A stretch of DNA of 64,000 nucleotides from UBA1672 sp965263215 (GCA_965263215.1 OZ253663.1:2232001-2296000); one strand, 5' to 3'; positions 1-7,857 are shown, numbered from the stretch's first letter. Program-made: numbers and translations. The notes: generated by a model from the sequence alone, not told the origin.

Positions 1-2
1 AG

Positions 3-548
3 CGTTTGGGCCTGATGAATGCCGATAAGCCGGATTCACAGGATATCTGTTTCGTGCCACATGGGGATTACGCGAAGGTCGTGAAGAAAATCAGACCCGA
101 AGGCGCAAAGCCGGGCAAAATCGTCCATATTGACGGGCGCGAGATTGGTGAGCATGAGGGCATTATTCACTACACCATCGGCCAGCGCAGAGGGCTTGGT
201 ATTGGCGGCGGGGTTAGCGGCAATAACGACCCGCATTATGTGATTGAGCTGCGCCCTGATGCCAACGAAGTCATTGTCGGGCCGAAGGAAGCTTTGGCAC
301 GCAATGTTCTACACGTGCAGGATTGTAATTGGTTGCTCAATGATAAAACTAACGAACCGATCAAAGTTGACTTGAAGTTCCGTTCTGTGATGAAACCAAC
401 CTCTGCGGTTTTACATTTAAATGACAAGGGCGCGGAAATTCATCTAGATACCCCCCATTACGGTATTGCCTCAGGGCAAGCCGCCGTATGTTACGTAAAT
501 GATCGCGTGATCGGTGGCGGCTGGATTACAGGCACAAGTAACGCCTAA
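3..548 (+). CDS. mnmA: tRNA-specific 2-thiouridylase MnmA, C-terminal part (truncated by window start)
   Basis: This is the C-terminal half of MnmA (TrmU), the cytoplasmic enzyme that thiolates U34 of tRNA Lys, Glu and Gln. The reading frame is open from base 3, so the gene begins outside the window; about 181 of the usual 360-380 residues are present. Visible family signatures are DSQDICFVP near the start, followed by the central-domain motif HYTIGQRRGLGI and a C-terminal beta-barrel ending in GGGWI. The stop overlaps the stop of the convergent response-regulator gene by 4 bp. Nothing looks damaged. Identification rests on the strongly conserved DSQDICF and GQRRGL motifs and is confident. 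Confidence 0.95.
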   Translation, partial: RLGLMNADKPDSQDICFVPHGDYAKVVKKIRPEGAKPGKIVHIDGREIGEHEGIIHYTIGQRRGLGIGGGVSGNNDPHYVIELRPDANEVIVGPKEALARNVLHVQDCNWLLNDKTNEPIKVDLKFRSVMKPTSAVLHLNDKGAEIHLDTPHYGIASGQAAVCYVNDRVIGGGWITGTSNA

Positions 549-934
549 ACGCTATGGGCTGCAACTAATGCCTCTAATGTCTCCAAATTTTCTTTTTTGA
601 TCGGTTTAAGCATGTAATCTTTCACGCATTTATATGCCAAAGCTGGGTCTTTATCTTTAGGCAAATCAGAAGATGTCAGCATAACCACCACTGGTATTTC
701 TTTTGTGTTGTTATCTGTGAATTTCTCAAGGAATTGATGACCGCTCATTTTGGGCATATTAATATCTAATAAAATCAAATCAGGATCTTTATCCACCCCG
801 CGCATGACTTCGAGCGCCTCTTCACCATCAAAAGCTTTTAAAATTTGAATATCCGGGAAAGTTTTTAAAAGAAGCAACTCCCATAAATACTGATCTGCTT
901 CGTTATCTTCGATAATCAATATCGTTTTCATCAC
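545..934 (-). CDS. Single-domain (CheY/Rcp1-like) response regulator
   Basis: A 129-residue receiver domain with no output domain. The acidic pocket (EDNEAD near the N terminus), the phospho-acceptor Asp in LILLDINMP, the Thr/Ser of VVMLTSSD and the Lys of MLKPIKK are all present, so it should be phosphorylatable. The sequence style (IIEDNEADQYLWE) resembles Rcp1-type regulators that usually partner with phytochrome-like or hybrid histidine kinases. No kinase is adjacent here; its partner could be the hybrid kinase near 26-29 kb or one outside the window, which is inference. It is transcribed convergently with mnmA. Confidence 0.9.
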   Translation of the reverse strand: MMKTILIIEDNEADQYLWELLLLKTFPDIQILKAFDGEEALEVMRGVDKDPDLILLDINMPKMSGHQFLEKFTDNNTKEIPVVVMLTSSDLPKDKDPALAYKCVKDYMLKPIKKENLETLEALVAAHSV

Positions 935-1124
935 ACACTCCTGTAGTTTAACGCGCTACGGGACGATTTAATATGAACACTGAAGATGATAAAAAAATGA
1001 AAAACGAATGATATTGTTATCAAACTTTTGCCACACACACACTTCAGTCGCTCCCCTAGCAACACACACTAAAATTATACACTAAGAACATAATAATACA
1101 ACTTTGTGTTGCGTTATTTGTAAC

Positions 1125-1149
1125 AAAAAAGGGAAGCTGTAAGCCTCCC
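1125..1149 (-). terminator. Rho-independent terminator of the 165-aa gene
   Basis: Read on the minus strand this is a 7-bp GC-rich stem (GGGAGGC with GCTTCCC, one G-T pair), a 5-nt loop and a run of six T. It lies about 30 bp past the stop of the gene at 1179-1676, which is a classic intrinsic terminator arrangement. Confidence 0.75.
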
Positions 1150-1178
1150 TTAAATTCTCTTTTATACAAAAGCGATAC

Positions 1179-1676
1179 CTACGGCTTCATGCCGCCGCCA
1201 TTTACCGCGCCGTCAACAGCATCATTAATCTGCTGTTCACGACCGCTTAAGGCTTCTGCCGCTTGTCCTGCCATACCATCATTCTGCGTAACGCCATCTA
1301 CAACAGCCTCCGCGCCGGTTTTCACGCCATCCTTAACGGCTTCGTCAGCATCAGAGAACAACCCGACTAGGCTCTCATACCAAGATGGCCCGTGATCATC
1401 GAGCATTTGTTGATTGGTCACATCAGGGTCACGTCCATATTCCTGTGCCGCTTGCTCACTGAACAATGTACGGCGAATGGATTTCTCAGAAGGCTCATAG
1501 TCAGATACGCCCTGCGCTTCCATTTGCGCGGTCATTTCTTCGATCAAGCTTTCACGCTGCGCTTCGCCAACGGGGCTCGCTAAAAATTTATCAAGATTTT
1601 CCGGCTGAACGAACGTTCCCCATTTATCTTCACCAACATCAACAAATGTCAGCATTTGTGTATCTATACTTGCCAT
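1179..1676 (-). CDS. Small acidic protein of unknown function
   Basis: A 165-residue soluble, acidic protein rich in Ala, Asp, Glu and Gln, with no signal peptide or membrane segment. The second half contains helical AEAVVDGV- and DAVDGAVNGG-type stretches ending GGGMKP. I do not recognise a family. The ATG at 1676 is preceded by an AAGGG ribosome-binding site at suitable spacing; a GTG three codons upstream (1685) is possible but sits too close to that site. It has its own intrinsic terminator downstream and is a single-gene unit next to tRNA-Met. Confidence 0.6.
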   Translation of the reverse strand: MASIDTQMLTFVDVGEDKWGTFVQPENLDKFLASPVGEAQRESLIEEMTAQMEAQGVSDYEPSEKSIRRTLFSEQAAQEYGRDPDVTNQQMLDDHGPSWYESLVGLFSDADEAVKDGVKTGAEAVVDGVTQNDGMAGQAAEALSGREQQINDAVDGAVNGGGMKP

Positions 1677-1796
1677 GATCAGCACCCTTTTATATTTTTT
1701 TGTTAATTAACACCACATATTACGCCAGTTTTGGGGCTTAAGGCAACTTTTGTTTTACTAATGAATGCGGGTTATTGAAATTGTTGCGTCATACAC

Positions 1797-1826
1797 TTGA
1801 CAAAAAACAGAAAAATTGGCCATATA
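1797..1826 (+). promoter_or_regulatory. Probable promoter of tRNA-Met
   Basis: A perfect -35 hexamer TTGACA (1797-1802) is followed 18 bp later by CATATA (1821-1826), about 37 bp before the mature tRNA start. The -10 match is imperfect, but position and -35 quality make this the likely tRNA promoter. Confidence 0.5.
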
Positions 1827-1863
1827 CGCCATCGATTATTATCGACCCTGAATTCTTTATCGT

Positions 1864-1939
1864 GGCGGTGTAGCTCAGGGGTTAGAGCAGTGGAATCATA
1901 ATCCATGTGTCGGGTGTTCAAATCACCCCACCGCTACCA
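1864..1939 (+). tRNA. tRNA-Met (CAT), elongator; island insertion target
   Basis: A 76-nt cloverleaf including an encoded CCA. The acceptor arm is GGCGGTG/CACCGCT, the D arm is GCTC/GAGC, the anticodon stem is GTGGA/TCCAT with loop ATCATAA (anticodon CAT), and the T arm has TTCAAATC. The overall sequence matches alphaproteobacterial elongator tRNA-Met better than tRNA-Ile2, but CAT tRNAs that are lysidine-modified cannot be excluded by sequence alone. Its 3' half from position 1894 is repeated exactly at 25329, so this copy is the reconstituted tRNA at the left end of an integrated island. Confidence 0.95.
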
Positions 1940-1962
1940 ATATTTTCATTTAAAATCATACC
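1894..1962 (+). repeat. attL: 69-bp direct repeat spanning the tRNA-Met 3' half
   Basis: Identical base for base to 25329-25397. It starts in the tRNA anticodon stem (1894), runs through the CCA end (1939) and continues 23 bp beyond. The crossover must lie within it. Integration therefore regenerated a complete tRNA at this end. Confidence 0.93.
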
Positions 1963-2226
1963 CTTATAGAGGCTTTCTTCTAAGAGCTAAATCACAAAAA
2001 CACTTTGGGGTATCACTGGGGTAACAAACTCGATTTTAAAGACAAAGTAATTACGTTTGACTAGCCGTCTAAAAATATAGTGGAGCATAAACCATTTGAC
2101 AGAGATCAAGCCCACCCTCCACTAACAGAGTTTTACTTACATTTGCCAAGGATATCCTTGTCTTGTAAGTAACATCCTAATAGTATTTTAAACAATCTAA
2201 ATTTTATAGTTGTTTTGGGGTTAGAC
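1963..2226. other. Island left arm without genes
   Basis: No convincing gene is present in these 264 bp. They contain a double GGGGTA site at 2007-2025 (GGGGTATCACTGGGGTAAC), whose two half-sites are 11 bp apart, as expected of integrase arm-binding sites. A TGGAGCATAA element lies at 2081-2090 and is echoed at 8115 and 10006 near the alpA and integrase promoters. The rest is AT-rich and probably holds the promoter of the next operon. Confidence 0.5.
2007..2025 (+). promoter_or_regulatory. Putative integrase arm-type site (P' arm)
   Basis: GGGGTATCACTGGGGTAAC, a directly repeated GGGGTA. An identical 19-mer sits at the other island end (25179-25197), and a diverged copy lies just outside attR (25440-25458). 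Similar G-rich direct repeats flank tRNA att sites of P4-type integrases, so binding by the island integrase is inferred. Confidence 0.55.
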
Positions 2227-3168
2227 GTGAGCGCTTATTTAGAAGCTGCAGAAAAAGTCTTGGAAACTACTGGTGTTCCTATGAACTCCATAGAAATTTT
2301 ACGAGCAGCTCACAGTATGAATCTGCTTTCACCTGACCTATACGGCAAAACACAACATAAAACTTTTCACGCTAGAATAAGCGTGGATATAAGAAAAAAC
2401 GGCGATAAAAGCGCTTTTTACAGAGTTGCTCACGGTGTTTTTTTTCTAAAAAAACTAAAAGACTCTCCGCATCTATCAAAAAAGCAACAAAAAGGGATAC
2501 ATGCCATTCCTCGCAAAAGAGAGCTTAACAGAGAACCCGTGCTAAAAATCAAGAAAAGTATTATCAACAGCCTAGTATCCAAGAAAGGGATTTTCGACGC
2601 TAATGAATTAGAAACAATACTATCTTACAAAAATACTCAGTACGGAAATGCCAAAAATTCAAATGAACAGTATTGCAAACTTTGGGTTTTTGTTGTTGTG
2701 CAAAAGCAAGAAGAAATTTTGACATACAGACAGGGCAAGTATAGAGAAAACAAAGATAGTTTTCTGAATAGAAGAACTATTGGTTTCAAAACGCTCGTTA
2801 CAGCAAACGATAAAACTTTCTTAGACAAAGAAGACTGGGGAATCATATATTCAGGTTTGTCAGCTACATTTTCTGATCTTGGCGTGCCTTTTGATAGCAT
2901 CATCATTGATGATGAAAAAACAAGCGCCAAAATCGAGTTTTTTTTATGTTATAGAGGTGAAACTGGCAATGATGAATTAGTTTGTGTTGTTAACTATGCC
3001 TGCCCCAACTGGCTTGAGCCACATAAACGCACGCTAGCTATCAATGACTTGTGTTGGCTTAAGACCACACACCTACCCAACAATATCGATGATTTTGACG
3101 GATGGTCAAAGATTATTATCCCTGAGCTATTTTCTATCTGTTCACCAAAATCAACAGCGAGTACATAA
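2227..3168 (+). CDS. HARE-HTH protein with degenerate Nudix-like domain
   Basis: About 313 residues. Residues 1-75 fit the HARE-HTH winged-helix fold (YLEAAEKVLETTG, IEILRAA, FYRVAHGVFFL), which is found in DNA-binding, chromatin and restriction-linked proteins. The remainder (from about 95) contains WVFVVVQKQEEILTYRQG and RRTIGF, reminiscent of Nudix-fold proteins, but where a Nudix box (REXXEE) would be there is only SGLSATFSDLGV, so catalysis is unlikely. The frame opens at TTG 2215; I prefer GTG 2227 because GGGG lies just upstream. Its stop overlaps the next start (TAATG at 3166-3170), implying coupled translation. Function is unknown; see the defence-pair finding. Confidence 0.7.
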   Translation: MSAYLEAAEKVLETTGVPMNSIEILRAAHSMNLLSPDLYGKTQHKTFHARISVDIRKNGDKSAFYRVAHGVFFLKKLKDSPHLSKKQQKGIHAIPRKRELNREPVLKIKKSIINSLVSKKGIFDANELETILSYKNTQYGNAKNSNEQYCKLWVFVVVQKQEEILTYRQGKYRENKDSFLNRRTIGFKTLVTANDKTFLDKEDWGIIYSGLSATFSDLGVPFDSIIIDDEKTSAKIEFFLCYRGETGNDELVCVVNYACPNWLEPHKRTLAINDLCWLKTTHLPNNIDDFDGWSKIIIPELFSICSPKSTAST

Positions 3169-4616
3169 TGGCGTTTCTTCATTATTTAAAAGAAAAGTAT
3201 TTGCTACACATGATATCATCTGGGTCTGCTGAACAATGTGAGGAAGCAATGGAAAACTTCTGCTCCTTAATGCGAGCAGGCCATCAAATTAGAAATCCTA
3301 AGCTTATGGGGAGAGCGTTGGTAGGACGCTTATTTAGTCCTTCTGAAAGAATAAGCAGATGGTCATTAAATGCAATAGCCCACATTGGTCGCAGAGCCGG
3401 AAGAGAATTTATCAACGCTGTCCAAAGAAGTGTTCTTCAACATATCGAACACCCTTTTATGTTGAGGTATGCTATCGCTGCATTATTTGCTGTCATGCAA
3501 AATGATGATGAAGTTTTCGAATGGCTGAACACAAATAAGGTACCACTCGAAGTCTCCGCAATCTTAGCGTCAGCCCCTTTCAGTCAAAAATGTAGAGAAA
3601 ATATCAATAAATTAGGGATTAACATTGAATCAGCAGATAACCTAACTCTTCAAAATGCTTCAATCCTTGTTGGGGTTGGCGAGATGCCCGAAGGAATTTT
3701 CTCAGGAAAACATCCTTACAATACGAATATTGGACAACTAAACAAACACGATGATAATTTAGTCAGACAATATTCTATATGGGCAGTCAAAGAGAACCCT
3801 GATCTTTCTGTCACAGACTTAACATTCAATTTATGGGACATAGATAGCCTTGCACATGACGAAAAAAAATGGGCTTATCCAACAATAGCTGTGGACAAAG
3901 AATGTGCTAGCAAATATCGGGATATTTTAGAAGCGGGTAGCAATGACAATCACGTAGACGTAAGAAAAAAATTAGCCAGCGGACTTTTAAACACTTATTA
4001 TATTGATATTGAAAGACTTACTTTTGACTGGTATGCAAATGAAGATGACCCTGAGATTGTACTACGTTTGTTAGAACATATGGCTAGTCAATCTGATAAG
4101 TCTAACGATTATAAGCAAACTGCCCTAGATCGTTTTACTGCACTAGGAAAAGGGTCTATTGAAAGAGATCGGTTACAAAGTGCTGCTGCAAGGACAACTC
4201 TTTTTGGGGATATGCAAGACATTGTTCTTATGCCAGACCCAACATTTTTTGTAACGAAGTTAACAGGAGAACCAACAGTGACCTACAACAACATCAATGA
4301 AATAAACATAGAAGGTGGAAATAGCGGCGATATCTCTGTTGCCCAAAGTAATATAGGCTCTGCACGCAATACAGTTAACGATATTGAGAATATCGAATTG
4401 AAAGAAATTCTAAGAGAATTGCTAGACGAAATAGATAAAAACAACCTTTCTGAAGATAGTGAACTATTAGAAAACATTGAATGTTTAGCAAAACAACCCA
4501 ACAAAACTACTGCTAAAAAAGTTTTAGAATATTTAAAAGCATATACCACTATAGCCAACATCCCCTTAGTCACAGCCAAGTTAACTGAGTGGGCAAACAA
4601 CCTTTTAGGCGGATAA
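3168..4616 (+). CDS. HEAT-like helical protein with GDIS/amphipathic C-terminal domain
   Basis: 482 residues. The first 330 are helical and HEAT-like (for example HVDVRKKLASGLLN, DPEIVLRLLEHMA, and WSLNAIAHIGRRAGREF). From about 370 there is an Asn/Gly-rich stretch (NNINEINIEGG, NSGDISVAQSN), then a short helical bundle ending in the hydrophobic segment IPLVTAKLTEWANNLLGG. This last arrangement is like the C-terminal tails of bacterial NTPase or effector proteins that may act on membranes; that comparison comes from memory and is inference. Its start overlaps the stop of the HARE-HTH gene. No catalytic motif was found. Together the two may form a sensor/effector pair. Confidence 0.7.
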   Translation: MAFLHYLKEKYLLHMISSGSAEQCEEAMENFCSLMRAGHQIRNPKLMGRALVGRLFSPSERISRWSLNAIAHIGRRAGREFINAVQRSVLQHIEHPFMLRYAIAALFAVMQNDDEVFEWLNTNKVPLEVSAILASAPFSQKCRENINKLGINIESADNLTLQNASILVGVGEMPEGIFSGKHPYNTNIGQLNKHDDNLVRQYSIWAVKENPDLSVTDLTFNLWDIDSLAHDEKKWAYPTIAVDKECASKYRDILEAGSNDNHVDVRKKLASGLLNTYYIDIERLTFDWYANEDDPEIVLRLLEHMASQSDKSNDYKQTALDRFTALGKGSIERDRLQSAAARTTLFGDMQDIVLMPDPTFFVTKLTGEPTVTYNNINEINIEGGNSGDISVAQSNIGSARNTVNDIENIELKEILRELLDEIDKNNLSEDSELLENIECLAKQPNKTTAKKVLEYLKAYTTIANIPLVTAKLTEWANNLLGG

Positions 4617-4637
4617 AGGCCACATGTAAGACTATTC

Positions 4638-4722
4638 TCAATATTAGCGTTTTGTCTCAAAATTAGCGTAACGCTAATAATAAAAACGGTTTGATATAAA
4701 TGGGTAATTTCAATATTAGCGT
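4638..4722. repeat. Iteron-like ATTAGCGT repeats with a 17-bp palindrome
   Basis: ATTAGCGT occurs at 4643-4650, 4662-4669 and 4715-4722, plus one inverted copy (4671-4678) that with the second copy makes the palindrome ATTAGCGTAACGCTAAT. The longer word TCAATATTAGCGT occurs twice exactly, 72 bp apart (4638 and 4710). The site lies between two convergent genes, where a promoter operator is not expected, so a replication or partition site for the island's replication protein is a reasonable inference. Confidence 0.6.
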
Positions 4723-4777
4723 AAAAAATGTGTATATATACGCTGATTCAAACCTTTTTGTTTAAAAGGCTATGTTT

Positions 4778-5206
4778 TCAATAGCCGTTACAAAGCGGGA
4801 TCGTACCGTGCTTAGTAATATACTCCCAGATCAGCTTGCGTTCGGCGTAAAAAATAAAAGAATTCAGATAACGCTCATCTACAAATACAGGAGCAAAGCC
4901 CGCAGCATAAACATTAGTAAGATCGTCACCTAGCTTTCGATTAAAACGATTACCACCACTATGTTTGTGTTTCATATTGCCAACGCGTGCAGCCTTAAAG
5001 AATGTGGTAAGGCGTTTATGAATGTCCTGCGACTTGCCATGTGTCTCACCAATGTAAATAATTTCTCGCGCGTTATGATCAGCTGCTCCATCCGGCTTTT
5101 GGTCGAAGCGCGCAATAATATAAAGACCTGTGCGTTTTCCGTGCGGAATACTTCTCACGTCATCCCATGCATACCAATCAGAAAAAACTATGTCCGGTGT
5201 GATCAA
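4778..5206 (-). CDS. GIY-YIG nuclease-family protein
   Basis: 142 residues with the GIY-YIG fold signatures: GLY at 27-29 and YIG at 51-53 (GLYIIA...IIYIGET), Arg65 in the following helix and Glu122 in AERKLIWEY. These match the Tyr/Tyr/Arg/Glu active site of GIY-YIG endonucleases such as UvrC and homing enzymes, so it may cut DNA. The start is TTG at 5206, chosen because GGGAG sits six bases upstream; no ATG is available. The leader contains large inverted repeats that could mask that ribosome-binding site. Its role on the island (nicking at an origin, restriction, or repair) is unknown. Confidence 0.7.
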   Translation of the reverse strand: MITPDIVFSDWYAWDDVRSIPHGKRTGLYIIARFDQKPDGAADHNAREIIYIGETHGKSQDIHKRLTTFFKAARVGNMKHKHSGGNRFNRKLGDDLTNVYAAGFAPVFVDERYLNSFIFYAERKLIWEYITKHGTIPLCNGY

Positions 5207-5209
5207 ATG

Positions 5210-5261
5210 AAACTCCCGCGCGGTGCGCCCCCGCTTAACTTGACTGGTAGTCGGGGAGTTT
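5210..5261 (-). promoter_or_regulatory. Possible ribosome-binding-site sequestering hairpin
   Basis: The GGGAGTTT that provides the GIY-YIG ribosome-binding site (complement of 5210-5217) is perfectly complementary to AAACTCCC (complement of 5254-5261). The second arm is also part of the larger stem 5239-5338, so the two structures are mutually exclusive, as in a translational attenuator. Confidence 0.4.
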
Positions 5262-5338
5262 ACAAATCGCTAGACGATCCCTGTGATTTTAGCCGCGAAG
5301 CCTGTTGTATAGCACAAGCTCCCCGACCATAGGTCAAG
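5239..5338. ncRNA. 100-nt structured element: 17-bp stem enclosing two hairpins
   Basis: Arms 5239-5258 and 5319-5338 pair over 6 bp (CTTGAC/GTCAAG), a 3-nt internal loop, and 11 bp including TCGGGGAG/CTCCCCGA. The enclosed 60 nt hold two short hairpins, ATCG-CTAGA-CGAT and TTGT-ATAGC-ACAA. The outer pairing includes one G-T pair and three mismatches yet keeps complementarity on both sides of the internal loop, as a selected structure would. It could be a leader RNA of the GIY-YIG gene, an independent small RNA on either strand, or a DNA structure used for replication or transfer. I know of no named family matching it. Confidence 0.5.
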
Positions 5339-5341
5339 GAT

Positions 5342-5488
5342 GCATCATTCCGGCTGATGCTCACCGCTAGCGAGGTTGTAAAGCCCCAAAGCCGTTGCGT
5401 ATCGGCCTCACAAACAAGGATAGATCGATTTGGTCATAAATGGAAGATGTAACGCTCTCAAACCAGTCGTAATTTTCAATTTGAGAGC
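5342..5488. repeat. Further inverted repeats in the 0.58-kb gene-free stretch
   Basis: After the large stem come GCATCA/TGATGC (5342-5347/5355-5360), the 8-bp palindrome CGCTAGCG (5365-5372) and a perfect 9-bp stem GCTCTCAAA/TTTGAGAGC (5454-5462/5480-5488). I see no gene between 5207 and 5787. The concentration of dyads beside a replication protein gene suggests an origin or transfer region; that is inference. Confidence 0.45.
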
Positions 5489-5787
5489 CGCAGGCAGCAT
5501 TGTAATTTCATAGTATGGGATTTGTTTGTTTTAAGAGTACATGAGAGCCTACGCCCTTAAATCACTGCAATCAGTTTTCATAGGTGAAACATAATGCTCT
5601 AAATATGCCGTTTTGTTACCCGTGGCGTACCCGAACACTGCGTATGATATTAAAACCGCAATTAAAACAACGCGCCCATCACTTACTTGGCAAGATTAAT
5701 AGTCCTTGTATCGGTCTTCTAGGTTTTCCGTGAGATACCACATCACCTGTCTTAATGTCTGTTTGTAAATTAACAAAGGAGACTGAT

Positions 5788-6018
5788 ATGACTAAACCAA
5801 CCGAAACAACAACGCTCAAGGAATTATGTAAATAGCGCAAACTCTGCCCGCGTGTGTCGCGCATGTTACTGCGAGAAGCGGTAAAGGATGAAAAGAAGCA
5901 TCCGAACCTAGCCAAACATCACAAGCCCCGTACAGCATGGATATGGTCGGAAGGTTCAAAGGCATTAGAAGAAGCATTGATAGTACTTAAGCCCCAAACA
6001 CCGAAAAAAACAGTATAG
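5788..6018 (+). pseudogene. Small island protein gene interrupted by an in-frame amber codon
   Basis: An ATG at 5788 behind a strong AAGGAG opens a 76-codon frame ending at TAG 6016-6018, but codon 16 (5833-5835) is TAG. The protein on either side is coherent: TLKELCK, then RKLCPRVSRMLLREAV, and a C terminus with TAWIWSEGSKALEEAL. This resembles a short conserved protein common on alphaproteobacterial elements in which a Gln is expected at the stop position, so a CAG-to-TAG change is the simplest reading. It is called a pseudogene, with amber suppression as the less likely alternative. Confidence 0.6.
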
Positions 6019-6026
6019 ACAAAATA

Positions 6027-6068
6027 AGTCGTGTCAAAATTAAGTGTACGAATAATTATGACACGACT
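6027..6068 (-). terminator. 10-bp perfect hairpin downstream of the replication gene
   Basis: AGTCGTGTCA (6027-6036) pairs exactly with TGACACGACT (6059-6068) around a 22-nt AT-rich loop, 7 bp beyond the replication-gene stop. On the minus strand it is followed by TATTTTG, a weak T tract. It could terminate that operon or serve as a protein-binding dyad. Confidence 0.45.
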
Positions 6069-6075
6069 AAATATA

Positions 6076-7857
6076 TTATATTAAAGACCACTTGGCGTTT
6101 GGCCCTTTTGCATCCGCTTGTGCTATTTCTTTCAAATTACGATGCAAAGTGCTTTTACTGACATTTATGCTGCGCGCACTGATAGCCCTTTGAATGGCCG
6201 AAGACGACATGGGACCGTCATATAACAGTTCGGTGAGTATTTCCATCAGGTTTGGTTCAGAGTTAGGCCGCCCTACTCTCTGCACAGGATCAAGTCCGTC
6301 CGCATCGTAATCAGCAACAGCTAACCACTTTAACTCTGGGTGCTCCGTCTTAGAACCACCGACCAATTCAAACAAAAGTGTGTTTCCAAGTTCCGACCAA
6401 TTGCTTTTCACATGCGCAAACCCTGAAACATTAGGATCATCCTTCGAACGACCAATGTGCAATACTGATCGAGCACGTGCAACGAAACCGATAGAACCAA
6501 GGCCTTTGTTCAGAGCATGTTCACCGCCAGATTTAGCCATATGCCGAACACCGATCACGCATATATTATGTTCTCGTGCTAATTCATCAATTTGCGTTAA
6601 AAATTCAGTAACCTCATTGAAGCGATTAGAATCTACACCGCCCCCCATGTAAGTAAGCAACGGATCAATGATAATAACATCAGGCTTAAAGCTATGAATT
6701 TTTGCTTCGAGCGTTTGAATGCCTTCCTGCGTCAATGGTTTAAACCGCCCCTGAAAATGAATAATGTTCGGTGATAAATTTGCACCTGCTTTTTCAAGAC
6801 GCGGACGCATTGTTTTCGCAGGGTCATCTTCTGCGTTCAATATCAACACGCGCCCTTTTGGCAGCCTGTCTTTACTAAACGGTAATTTACCCCCTCTGGA
6901 ACAAAGTGCAGCAAGGAACATTGTAAAATAAGACTTTCCTCTGCCCGGATGTCCGTCTAAAAAAACAATGCACCCTCGCGGTAAATAGGGATACCAATAC
7001 CAATCAACTGACTCCGTCTTGATTTTTGACATATCTAAGAAATCATCATTGGCAGCTTCATCATAACGTGAACTGCTTTTTAAAATTGTGGCCACTTCTT
7101 TTTTAGTCAATGGTGGAACACATAACTCATCATTGATATTAAGCAAAACCGCTTTACTTGCCTTTGTCGAGATAGACTGCCTTCTTAATGAACAAGCAAC
7201 TTTAAACAGAGACTCATTTCTTTCACCATCAGAAAATACATGCTTACCCTTAGGCTCAAAATTAATCGTGACTGTGCGTTTTGAGGCTAAGCTATTATGC
7301 ACCTCACTTGGTAAAGCTTGTGCTTGTGTTGATGAACCAACCCAAGTATATCGAACACCACTGACATGACGACTTGGTGGAAGGATAATATATCCACCCT
7401 TACCACCACCCTTGATATCAAAACCTGACATCGCATTGTTTTGGGATTTCAAGTCAGCAAGCACATAAAGGTGGAAACCTTTTCCAGTTTCAACCTTAAG
7501 CGTATTTAATCCCTTTAAGCCTAGCTTATTGCTTGATCTGAGCCCTTGTGTTCCATCAAAATCGAGAGCCACCAGACCAGGAACGAGCGGACTAGCTATG
7601 TTGGCTTCTGGATACTTTCTCCACCAATCCTTGACTTGCCTTAAATCTGTTGTTGCAGCCTTAAAGCCTTCCTTCGTGATAGGATGTTTCCCTTGGTTTT
7701 TACATCCGTTATTGCCACACAAACATTTCAAATCATCATCAATGCCGAACACCGGAAATATAGGAATGCCTGTCTTGGCATATGCCAATGCCACTTTCTT
7801 TTTATTTTTTGATTTCATCACCTTAGCCAGTTCAAATTTTTTCATTAACTTAGGCAT
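6076..7857 (-). CDS. Replication protein: Prim-Pol primase-polymerase plus RecA-like helicase
   Basis: 593 residues. The N-terminal 200 resemble bifunctional primase/polymerase domains (Cys-rich CLCGNNGCKNQGKHP, then the acidic LVALDFDG and GKGFHLYV). A short PriCT-like helical segment follows, and then a RecA/AAA-25 type ATPase with Walker A GHPGRGKS and Walker B DVIIIDPLL. The C terminus looks like a winged helix (SSSAIQRAISARSINVSKSTLHRNL). Such proteins replicate plasmids and phage satellites by opening the origin and priming. I chose ATG 7857, eight bases after GGAGG, over GTG 7866. It overlaps the alpA-like gene and is surely cotranscribed with it. Confidence 0.85.
   Translation of the reverse strand: MPKLMKKFELAKVMKSKNKKKVALAYAKTGIPIFPVFGIDDDLKCLCGNNGCKNQGKHPITKEGFKAATTDLRQVKDWWRKYPEANIASPLVPGLVALDFDGTQGLRSSNKLGLKGLNTLKVETGKGFHLYVLADLKSQNNAMSGFDIKGGGKGGYIILPPSRHVSGVRYTWVGSSTQAQALPSEVHNSLASKRTVTINFEPKGKHVFSDGERNESLFKVACSLRRQSISTKASKAVLLNINDELCVPPLTKKEVATILKSSSRYDEAANDDFLDMSKIKTESVDWYWYPYLPRGCIVFLDGHPGRGKSYFTMFLAALCSRGGKLPFSKDRLPKGRVLILNAEDDPAKTMRPRLEKAGANLSPNIIHFQGRFKPLTQEGIQTLEAKIHSFKPDVIIIDPLLTYMGGGVDSNRFNEVTEFLTQIDELAREHNICVIGVRHMAKSGGEHALNKGLGSIGFVARARSVLHIGRSKDDPNVSGFAHVKSNWSELGNTLLFELVGGSKTEHPELKWLAVADYDADGLDPVQRVGRPNSEPNLMEILTELLYDGPMSSSAIQRAISARSINVSKSTLHRNLKEIAQADAKGPNAKWSLI

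Noticed and set aside
5679..5915. 78-aa minus-strand ORF
   Set aside because: It is the antisense shadow of the amber-interrupted gene at 5788-6018, which has a good ribosome-binding site and coherent protein.
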